Shown in pieces: positions 41,573 through 47,305 of a stretch of 47,305 nt of DNA (position 1 is the stretch's first letter; every line of letters starts with the position of its first letter). The notes beneath the pieces were generated by a model. The model saw only the letters and a program-made list of their open reading frames with translations, searched no databases and was not told the origin of the DNA. The translations under genes were made by a program, and so were the position numbers. The stretch is from JAJKJG01 sp036556825. GTDB lineage: Bacteria > Pseudomonadota > Alphaproteobacteria > Rhizobiales > Beijerinckiaceae. The stretch is taken from positions 1 to 47,305 of the forward strand of contig DATBIR010000231.1 of assembly GCA_036556825.1 (NCBI GenBank). The letters are read 5' to 3'.

Positions 41573-42502
41573 TCAGACCGTGAGCAATGCCAGCATGACC
41601 GGCATCGTGATCAGGGCCGCGACCGTCTGGATGGTGATGAGCTCGGCCATGAGGGCGGCGTCGCCGCCCATCTGCCGCGCCATCACATAGGCGCCGCTTG
41701 CGGTCGGCACGGAGGCGGCGATCGCCGTCACGCTCAGATCGAGCCCGTCCACCCCCAGGGTTTTTGCCAGCGTGACGGCAATGAGGGGCAGCATCACGAG
41801 CTTGGTTGCCATCGACAGCAGGTGCACCGGCTGCGGCCTGGCGAGGCGGCGCGCGTCGAGGCCGGCGCCGACGATCAGGAGGCCGGCGCCGAGCGCGGCG
41901 CCGCCGAGGATGTCGACGAAGCTCGCGACCGGCTTCGGCAACGGCACGGCCGACACGTTGAGCGCCAGGCCGATGGCGCATGACCAGATGAACGGGTTGG
42001 TCATGAAAGTGCGGAGAATCTGCCGCGGGGTCTGCGGGGGGCCTCCGGCGAAGCGCACCAGCACGTAGATTGCGAGGGTGTTGAGGAGCGGCACCATCGC
42101 GGCGATCGCCACCGCCATCAGCGTCACCCCGCGCGCCCCGAAAAGCGAGCTGGCCACCGCCAGCGCGACGAAGGTGTTCCAGCGCGTCGAGCCCTGGAAC
42201 AGCGAGGTGAAACCCGGCCCGTCGAGCCCGATCGATTGCTGCAAAAACCGGCGCAGGATCAGCAGGACGGCGGCAATGGTCAGGATGGCGCCGACGAGCG
42301 CCGCGCCGACGCCCAGGACCGGGACGGTGCGAAGATCGGCGCGCGCCAGGGTGTCGACGATGATGGCCGGAAAGAAGACGTAAAAGGTGACCTTCTCCAG
42401 GCCGCTCCAATCCCTGTCGGCGATGAAGCCGGAAACGCGGGTGAGCCAGCCGGTGGCGATCACCAGGAATACCGGCACGAGACTATCGATGATGGAGGGC
42501 AT
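41573..42502 (-). CDS. AEC-family (auxin efflux carrier-like) transporter
   Basis: This 309-residue membrane protein has about ten helices in two five-helix halves: IIDSLVPVFLVIATGWL, VTFYVFFPAIIVDTLA, RNTFV-like RWNTFVALAVASSLFG, NPFIWSCAIGLALN, and the C-terminal ASVPTASGAYVMARQMGG about 270, typical of the family. Members export or exchange small organic acids and amino-acid derivatives. The substrate is unknown here. The stop is immediately next to repeat C. The start ATG at 42502 lacks a strong ribosome-binding site. Confidence 0.85.
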   Translation of the reverse strand: MPSIIDSLVPVFLVIATGWLTRVSGFIADRDWSGLEKVTFYVFFPAIIVDTLARADLRTVPVLGVGAALVGAILTIAAVLLILRRFLQQSIGLDGPGFTSLFQGSTRWNTFVALAVASSLFGARGVTLMAVAIAAMVPLLNTLAIYVLVRFAGGPPQTPRQILRTFMTNPFIWSCAIGLALNVSAVPLPKPVASFVDILGGAALGAGLLIVGAGLDARRLARPQPVHLLSMATKLVMLPLIAVTLAKTLGVDGLDLSVTAIAASVPTASGAYVMARQMGGDAALMAELITIQTVAALITMPVMLALLTV

Positions 42503-42690
42503 AGGAACTGGAGGGGAAGCGCGACCGTTGTCTTAAATCCCCGCAGGTGTGCCCGAATGCGGCGGTGAAGGCCAGGCAAGCCCGCGGAGCAGAAACGCGT
42601 CACCTGACGGAGGGGGACGCGTCTTGAGCGAAGCAAGGCGGAGCCGGCTCCGCTGAACTGCCGGTCCCGCATCGTATGGGGAGATACGCG

Positions 42691-43311
42691 ATGAAACGTG
42701 CACAACTGGGCAAGACGCTTCTGGCCGGTGCGCTGGCCGGCACACTCGCGACTGCACTCACGACCCCGAGCCAGGCTCTGCCGCTGCCGGTGAGCACGGC
42801 TGCAACGGTCGCCGGTGACGCCCCGGCGACCGAGGTGCAATGGCGTGGCCGCTGGGGCGGACATCGCTGGGGCGGACACCGCTGGGGCGGCTACAGGTAT
42901 GGCGGGTGGGGTTATCGCCGCCATTCCGGCTGGGGTGGATTTGCCGCGGGCGCGGCCCTCGGGCTGGTGGGCGCGGCCGTGGCGTCCTCGGCCTACAGCT
43001 ATCCTTATTACGGTTACAGCTATCCGTATTACGGCTACAGCTATCCGTATTACTCGTATAGCTACGCCTATCCGTATTCGTACGCCTACTATCCCTCCTA
43101 CTCCTACGGCTACGCCCCGGTCTATTACCGGCCCTATTGGGGATATCGCCGCGCCTATTACCGGCCCCATTGGGGATATCGCCGCGCCTATTACCGCCCC
43201 CATTGGGGCGGCTACCGGCACGCTTACTGGGGCGGCTACCGGCGCGCCTATTGGGCTCCTGGTCGCGTGGCCGTGCGACGCGCGGCTTACCATCACCGCC
43301 GTTGGCGCTGA
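42691..43311 (+). CDS. Secreted Tyr/Gly/His/Arg-rich repeat protein
   Basis: This 206-residue protein has a signal peptide (MKRAQLGKTLLAGALAGTLATALTTPSQA, cleavage about residue 29). A WGGHRWGGHRWGGYRYGG tract, a short hydrophobic glycine-zipper helix (FAAGAALGLVGAAVASSA) and a low-complexity region follow. That region has repeated YYGYSYP units (about 105-125) and YYRPxWGYRRA units (about 150-180). Similar proteins are common secreted hypotheticals in Rhizobiales. The aromatic repeats suggest a cell-surface or phase-separating structural role, but nothing firmer can be said. GGGGAG sits about 8 bases before ATG 42691. A strong terminator follows at 43342. Confidence 0.78.
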   Translation: MKRAQLGKTLLAGALAGTLATALTTPSQALPLPVSTAATVAGDAPATEVQWRGRWGGHRWGGHRWGGYRYGGWGYRRHSGWGGFAAGAALGLVGAAVASSAYSYPYYGYSYPYYGYSYPYYSYSYAYPYSYAYYPSYSYGYAPVYYRPYWGYRRAYYRPHWGYRRAYYRPHWGGYRHAYWGGYRRAYWAPGRVAVRRAAYHHRRWR

Positions 43312-43341
43312 TGGCCGGTCACATACGATCTCCTTGGGAGA

Positions 43342-43370
43342 GGGCTGCGGCGACGCAGCCCTTTCCTTTT
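43342..43370 (+). terminator. Rho-independent terminator
   Basis: An 8-bp perfect stem GGGCTGCG/CGCAGCCC (43342-43349 and 43354-43361) is capped by a GCGA tetraloop (GNRA class) and followed by TTTCCTTTT. It ends the Tyr-rich protein gene. The A-rich complement may also serve the convergent ruvX gene, whose stop is at 43369. Confidence 0.85.
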
Positions 43371-43878
43371 ACAAGGAATGCGGTTCGCCTTCGGCCGGAG
43401 GGAAAAGCCCTTTGAGCCGGTCGAGCGCGCCTTGCAGGATGTAGGCGGCCGCCATCTTGTCGACGAGTTCGCCGCGGCGCGCCCGTGACGCATCGGCGGC
43501 CAGCAACGTCCGCGTCACCGCGGCCGTCGAGAGGCGCTCGTCCCAGAATGCGACCGGGATCTCGAGCAAGGGGGCGAGATTGCGGGCGAAGGCCCGGGTC
43601 GCCTGCGCCCGCGGTCCTTCCGAACCGTCCATGTTGAGCGGCAGCCCGATGACCAGGCCGCCGACCTCGAAGCGGGTGACGATCGCGCGCAGGCGCTCGG
43701 CGTCGGGCGTGAACTTAATTCGCTTGAGCGTCTCGAGAGGGGTCGCGATGCTGCGCTCGACATCTGACAGGGCGAGCCCGATGGTTTTCTCGCCGAGATC
43801 GATGCCAAGGAGGCGCGCGCCCTTTCCGAGGTCGCGGGCGAGGACTTGGAGATCCTGGTCCTGGTTCTGCCGTTGCAC
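43369..43878 (-). CDS. ruvX: Holliday junction resolvase-like YqgF/RuvX
   Basis: This 169-residue RNase H-fold protein has LLGIDLGEKTIGLALSD (first catalytic Asp), VIGLPLNMDGSEGPRA, FWDERLSTAAV (Glu) and VDKMAAAYILQGALD (last Asp). RuvX/YqgF is linked to 16S rRNA 5'-end maturation and possibly junction resolution. No ATG is available upstream of the fold. GTG 43878 gives a family-typical length, and TTG 43920 would add 14 residues. It is convergent with the Tyr-rich gene. Confidence 0.88.
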   Translation of the reverse strand: MQRQNQDQDLQVLARDLGKGARLLGIDLGEKTIGLALSDVERSIATPLETLKRIKFTPDAERLRAIVTRFEVGGLVIGLPLNMDGSEGPRAQATRAFARNLAPLLEIPVAFWDERLSTAAVTRTLLAADASRARRGELVDKMAAAYILQGALDRLKGLFPPAEGEPHSL

Positions 43879-43968
43879 TGGGTCTCGCTCGCCGATACGG
43901 GTTCGGCTATGCCGTGACAATGGACATCGCTTCTGCTTGAAGCGAAATCCGTTCTAACTCTCTTTATG

Positions 43969-44012
43969 CCGCATGATGTAGCCGGCAAAGCGGTGTCGCT
44001 GTGCCGGATCAT
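43969..44012 (-). repeat. Dispersed intergenic repeat, copy D (reverse orientation)
   Basis: Read on the minus strand: CATGATCCGGCACAGCGACA, CCGCTTTGCCGG, ACATCATGCGGCATAAA. This corresponds to copy A (6674) element by element, including the GACACC loop and a following CGGA...GCTTC tail. It lies upstream of the UPF0173 hydrolase gene. Confidence 0.65.
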
Positions 44013-44054
44013 GGGTCACCGCAGCAAAGCTTCCGCGTTCGGGGAGACATGCCG

Positions 44055-44753
44055 ATGAAAATCACCTGGTTCGGCCATTCCGCCTTCCGACTCGACTTTG
44101 CCGACAAGGCCGTTCTGATCGATCCCTTCTTCACCGGGAACCCGGCCTTCCAGGGCAACAGGGACGAGGTCGTCCAGGGCGCAACGCATATCCTCATCAC
44201 CCACGGGCACAGCGACCATGTCGGCGACACGCTCGAGATCGCGGCGCGTACCGGCGCCAAGGTCGTGGGTAATTTCGAGGTTTGCATGTGGCTCGCGTCA
44301 AAGGGCCTCAAGGCGTTCGATCCGATGAACACGGGCGGCACGACCGATCAGAACGGATTCACCGTGACGCTGGTGCGCGCCGACCACTCGGCGACCATTA
44401 CCGAGGACGGCGTCGCAATCCCGCTCGGCAACCCGAACGGCGTCATCGTCAAGGCGCCCGGCGAGCCGATCGTCTATCATATGGGTGATACGGATATTTT
44501 CGGCGACATGGCGCTGATTGCCGAGCTGCATCGGCCCGACGTGGTGATCGTCCCGGTGGGCGATCGCTTCACGATGGGGGGCGAGACGGCGGCGCTTGCC
44601 GTCAAACGCTATTTCAAGCCGCGCGCGGCAATCCCGTGCCATTACGGCTCGTTTCCCATCATCGACGCGACCGCCGACCGCTTCGTGGCCGCCATGGAGG
44701 GCAGCGGCATCCAGGTGGTCGTTCCCCACAGGAATATGAGCATCCGCATCTAG
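44055..44753 (+). CDS. UPF0173 metal-dependent hydrolase (metallo-beta-lactamase fold)
   Basis: This 232-residue protein has KITWFGHSAFRLD at the N-terminus and the metal motif THGHSDHVGD (HxHxDH). It also has LVRADHSA, VYHMGDTDIFGDM, VPVGDRFTMGG and IPCHYGSFPIID, all characteristic of the YtkL/UPF0173 family. Its physiological substrate is not known. GGAG lies 8 bases before ATG 44055. ATG 44049 is too close to the site. Apparently monocistronic. Confidence 0.92.
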   Translation: MKITWFGHSAFRLDFADKAVLIDPFFTGNPAFQGNRDEVVQGATHILITHGHSDHVGDTLEIAARTGAKVVGNFEVCMWLASKGLKAFDPMNTGGTTDQNGFTVTLVRADHSATITEDGVAIPLGNPNGVIVKAPGEPIVYHMGDTDIFGDMALIAELHRPDVVIVPVGDRFTMGGETAALAVKRYFKPRAAIPCHYGSFPIIDATADRFVAAMEGSGIQVVVPHRNMSIRI

Positions 44754-44900
44754 CCCGAGGACGTCCGGATTCCTTGCGCCCCGAGGCTCGGACGGGTCAG
44801 GAGAAGCATCGCGGTTAACTTTGCCGCGCGGGGCCCATTGCGCCGCGTCGGCCAGCTGGCATAGTGCCGTTTAGATTTTGTTTACCAAGGTCCGGCGTCA

Positions 44901-45377
44901 GTGAACTCCGTGCGTAACCCCGCCCAGAGCGCTCCAGGCGTGGTGGTAGACGATAAGGAGCTCGACAATCGCGGCTGGCAGACCGTCGATCTGAGCACGC
45001 CGTTGTCGGTGTCGTCGGTGCTTGCGGACGCGCGCGGGTTGCGGCGCGGCAAATGGACATCGAGCACGTCCCTGTCGCTGCGCTGGCGCTCGATGGTGGA
45101 GCGCGGCGCCAGCGCGTGCCGCTCCGCGCGCAAGACGCAGGCTTTGGCCAGGCGCGTGCCGGAGCGTGACATCGTTTATGTTGGGCGCGGTCCGGCGCCG
45201 CTCGCGGCGGCCGCGGAAGGCGGCGCGGCGCGCGACGGCGACGTCCTGCGCCAGTTCCTCTTTCTCCTCGCCCTTGGCGCGGTCATGGCCGGCTCTTTCT
45301 ACCTCGGCCAGACCTGGACGAAGCAGAACGTGATCGTTGTGCCGGCCCCGTCCACCTTCCGGTCCGTCATCACTTAG
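44901..45377 (+). CDS. Hypothetical membrane-anchored protein, 158 aa
   Basis: A GTG start at 44901 (AAGG about 10 bases upstream) opens a frame with a polar, basic N-terminal ~110 residues and one hydrophobic helix, RQFLFLLALGAVMAGSFYLGQTW, near the C-terminus. Codon third positions are mostly G or C, as in neighbouring genes. A competing minus-strand frame has no recognisable features. No family recognised. The call rests on the membrane helix and codon pattern only. Confidence 0.5.
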   Translation: MNSVRNPAQSAPGVVVDDKELDNRGWQTVDLSTPLSVSSVLADARGLRRGKWTSSTSLSLRWRSMVERGASACRSARKTQALARRVPERDIVYVGRGPAPLAAAAEGGAARDGDVLRQFLFLLALGAVMAGSFYLGQTWTKQNVIVVPAPSTFRSVIT

Positions 45378-45384
45378 AGCATCT

Positions 45385-45435
45385 CCGGCGAAAGCCCGCC
45401 CCGGACGTGAATCCGGGGCGGGTCCGATTCGCCGA
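45385..45435. repeat. Nested palindrome / strong hairpin, repeat copy E
   Basis: An 11-bp perfect stem CCCGCCCCGGA (45395-45405) / TCCGGGGCGGG (45412-45422) with a 6-base loop is enclosed by outer arms CGGCGAA (45386-45392) and TTCGCCG (45428-45434). The flanks (GCATCTCCGGCGAA...TTCGCCGAAAAAATGCG) match copy A, so this appears to be a family member with a different core. It may terminate transcription before gatC. Confidence 0.6.
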
Positions 45436-45570
45436 AAAAATGCGCCCCTGGAGAAGCTGGAGCCGGTTCCCCGTGAGGGATCTGGAAGCGGCGGCGCGAC
45501 TCCCGTGGTTGCCGCCGCGCGCGCGCCGGTGCTATAGCGCGCGCGGTTTTCATCCCTTCGGGAATTCCAC

Positions 45571-45858
45571 ATGTCGGTCGATCAGGTCACGGTGCGGCGC
45601 ATTGCGCGGCTCGCCCGCCTCGCCATCACGGACGAGGATGTGCCGCACCTGCAAGGCGAGCTCAACGCCATCCTGGCCTTCGTCGAGCAATTGAACGAGG
45701 TCGATGTCGAGGGCGTCGAGGCGATGACCTCGGTGACGCCCATGCTCATGAAGAAGCGGCCGGACGGCGTCACCGACGGCGGCTATCCGGGCAAGATCGT
45801 TGCCAATGCCCCCGCCACCGAGGACAACTTCTTCGTCGTGCCGAAGGTGGTCGAATGA
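45571..45858 (+). CDS. gatC: Aspartyl/glutamyl-tRNA amidotransferase subunit C
   Basis: This 95-residue protein is the small subunit that wraps and stabilises GatA in the GatCAB complex. The complex converts Glu-tRNA(Gln) and Asp-tRNA(Asn) to the amidated forms. Family landmarks are RRIARLARLAITDEDV, LNAILAFVEQLNEVDVEGVE, and the C-terminal VANAPATEDNFFVVPKVVE. Full length. gatA follows on the same strand after a 145-bp spacer with a hairpin. Confidence 0.95.
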   Translation: MSVDQVTVRRIARLARLAITDEDVPHLQGELNAILAFVEQLNEVDVEGVEAMTSVTPMLMKKRPDGVTDGGYPGKIVANAPATEDNFFVVPKVVE

Positions 45859-45906
45859 GCGACGCAGTCGCTATTCGACATCCGCGGGCGAGTGAGACGC
45901 GAGGCA

Positions 45907-45937
45907 ATCCCGGCCGGAACGAAGCCAGAGCCGGGAT
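45907..45937. other. Hairpin in the gatC-gatA spacer
   Basis: ATCCCGGC (45907-45914) pairs with GCCGGGAT (45930-45937) over a 15-base loop, followed by CGAGAAAAAAT. Alphaproteobacterial gatC and gatA are often close together, so a 145-bp spacer containing a palindrome suggests insertion of another small intergenic repeat. Confidence 0.5.
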
Positions 45938-46003
45938 CGAGAAAAAATCGCACGATCCCCGATCGAACCGCCTGCGCACGATCCGGCACATGAGACGAGC
46001 ATT

Positions 46004-47305
46004 GTGACACACCTGACCGATCTCACCCTCGCCGAGGCCCGCGACGGCCTGCGCGCACAGGATTTCTCCGCCGTCGAGCTTGCCAACGCGCATGTCGCGG
46101 CCGTCGAGAAGGCGCGCGCGCTCAACGCCTATATCCTGGAGACGCCCGATCGCGCGTTGACGGCGGCGGCGGCCAGCGACGACAAGCTGCGGCGCGGGGA
46201 GGGCAGGCCCCTCGAGGGCATTCCGCTCGGCATCAAGGACCTGTTCTGCACCGAGGGCGTGCGCACGACGGCGTGCAGCCACATCCTCGACGGCTTCATT
46301 CCGCCCTACGAGTCAACGGTGACCCGCCAGCTCTGGCGCGACGGTGCCGTGATGCTCGGCAAGCTCAACAACGACGAGTTCGCGATGGGCTCGTCCAACG
46401 AGACCTCCTATTACGGCCCGGTCGTATCGCCATGGCGGCGCCCGGGATCGAACGCCCACCTGGTGCCGGGTGGCTCGTCGGGCGGCTCGGCGGCGGCGGT
46501 CGCGGCGCGACTCTGCCTCGGCGCCACCGCCACCGACACCGGCGGCTCGATCCGCCAGCCGGCGGCATTCACCGGCACCGTCGGGATCAAGCCGACTTAC
46601 GGGCGCTGCTCGCGCTGGGGCATCGTCGCCTTCGCGTCCTCGCTCGATCAGGCGGGGCCGATCGGCAAGACGGTGCGCGACACTGCCATCCTGCTGCGCT
46701 CGATGGCCGGTCACGACCCCCAGGACACGACCTCGGCCGACCTGCCGGTGCCGGATTTCGAGGCCGCCGTCACGCGCGGCGTCAAAGGCCTCAGGATCGG
46801 CATCCCCAAGGAATACCGCATCGACGGCATGCCGGCGGTGATCGAGAAGCTGTGGGCCGATGGCGCGCAGTGGCTCAAGGACGCCGGCGCCGAGGTCGTC
46901 GACGTGTCGCTGCCGCATACCAAATACGCGCTGCCGGCCTATTACATCGTGGCGCCGGCGGAAGCCTCGTCGAACCTCGCCCGCTATGACGGCGTGCGCT
47001 ACGGGCTGCGCGTGCCGGGCCGGGACGTGATCGCCATGTACGAGAACACCCGCGCCGAGGGTTTCGGGCGCGAGGTGAAGCGGCGCGTGATGATCGGCAC
47101 CTATGTGCTGTCTGCCGGCTATTACGACGCCTACTACGTGCGCGCGCAAAAAATCCGCACGCTAATCAAGCGCGACTTCGAGGAGGCTTACGCACGCGGC
47201 GTCGACGCGATCCTCACGCCCGCGACGCCGTCGCCGGCCTTTGCGGTTGGCGAGAAGGGCTCGGACGATCCGGTCGAGATGTATCTCAACGACATCTTCA
47301 CGGTG
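46004..47305 (+). CDS. gatA: Aspartyl/glutamyl-tRNA amidotransferase subunit A, 3'-truncated by window
   Basis: The frame is open from GTG 46004 to the last base, giving 434 codons. Roughly 60 C-terminal residues lie beyond the edge. It is an amidase-signature enzyme with catalytic Lys in GIKDLF (about 73), the signature GGSSGGSAAAVAA with cis-Ser, and nucleophile Ser in TGGSIRQPA about 180. KPTYGRCSRWG and FASSLDQAGP follow, as in GatA. It supplies ammonia from glutamine for tRNA-bound amidation together with GatB and GatC. The ribosome-binding site before the GTG is weak, and no in-frame ATG is nearby. Confidence 0.94.
   Translation, partial: MTHLTDLTLAEARDGLRAQDFSAVELANAHVAAVEKARALNAYILETPDRALTAAAASDDKLRRGEGRPLEGIPLGIKDLFCTEGVRTTACSHILDGFIPPYESTVTRQLWRDGAVMLGKLNNDEFAMGSSNETSYYGPVVSPWRRPGSNAHLVPGGSSGGSAAAVAARLCLGATATDTGGSIRQPAAFTGTVGIKPTYGRCSRWGIVAFASSLDQAGPIGKTVRDTAILLRSMAGHDPQDTTSADLPVPDFEAAVTRGVKGLRIGIPKEYRIDGMPAVIEKLWADGAQWLKDAGAEVVDVSLPHTKYALPAYYIVAPAEASSNLARYDGVRYGLRVPGRDVIAMYENTRAEGFGREVKRRVMIGTYVLSAGYYDAYYVRAQKIRTLIKRDFEEAYARGVDAILTPATPSPAFAVGEKGSDDPVEMYLNDIFTV

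Noticed and set aside
43005..43215. Short tandem repeats that might suggest a CRISPR array
   Set aside because: The repeats are in-frame codons for YYGYSYP and YYRPxWGYRRA with no unique spacers of constant size.

Overview
The window looks like chromosomal DNA of an alphaproteobacterium, most likely Hyphomicrobiales (Rhizobiales). It is very G+C rich, with tight ATGA/TGATG gene overlaps and dispersed intergenic palindromes of the ATGATCCGGCGAAG...CTTCGCCG...GGATCAT type. It also carries a dihydroorotase homologue with the degenerate metal motif I associate with this group, a crescentin-like coiled-coil protein and a plsY-dprA pair beside topA. The order-level placement is inference from family resemblance, not a search result.

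Layout. 1-2.5 kb: the end of a DUF6065/2-oxoglutarate oxygenase fusion, a tiny membrane protein and an SDR dehydrogenase. 2.7-6.5 kb: a two-gene SbcD/YhaO-like nuclease plus YhaN-like ATPase pair. 6.5-9.0 kb: an accessory, partly decayed zone with an internally deleted carboxymuconolactone-decarboxylase remnant, two unrecognised small proteins (one an internal tandem duplication), a Crp/Fnr regulator and a quinone-oxidoreductase fragment. 9-11.2 kb: a TctC-like binding protein and a two-subunit ThDP decarboxylase resembling sulfopyruvate/phosphonopyruvate decarboxylase.

11.5-20.5 kb is the most interesting region: a complete ebo gene set (eboA, B, C, D, E, F) in two divergent transcription units. 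The minus unit is eboD-eboE-eboC-eboA with overlapping or abutting genes. The plus unit is eboF, a secreted PQQ-type sugar dehydrogenase, a cytochrome cL/XoxG-like cytochrome, and eboB (TatD family), which is start/stop-coupled to the cytochrome. Ebo clusters are known from cyanobacteria (scytonemin precursor export) and Pseudomonas (nematode repellence), and as far as I know their own product is unsettled. A periplasmic PQQ/cytochrome c redox pair embedded between eboF and eboB suggests an oxidation step in that pathway.

20.5-31 kb: a crescentin-like protein, a hybrid histidine kinase, UvrD helicase, a small secreted protein and a four-gene TroABCD-like Mn/Zn importer with candidate operators upstream and a palindromic repeat inside the operon. 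31-37 kb: a secreted hypothetical, a cyclase-family hydrolase, a thioesterase, MgtC-like protein and TopA. 37-41.5 kb: pyrB, a pseudo-dihydroorotase, plsY and dprA. 41.5-47.3 kb: an AEC permease, a Tyr/Gly/His-rich secreted protein, ruvX, a UPF0173 hydrolase, a hypothetical membrane protein, gatC and the 5' part of gatA, which runs off the right edge.
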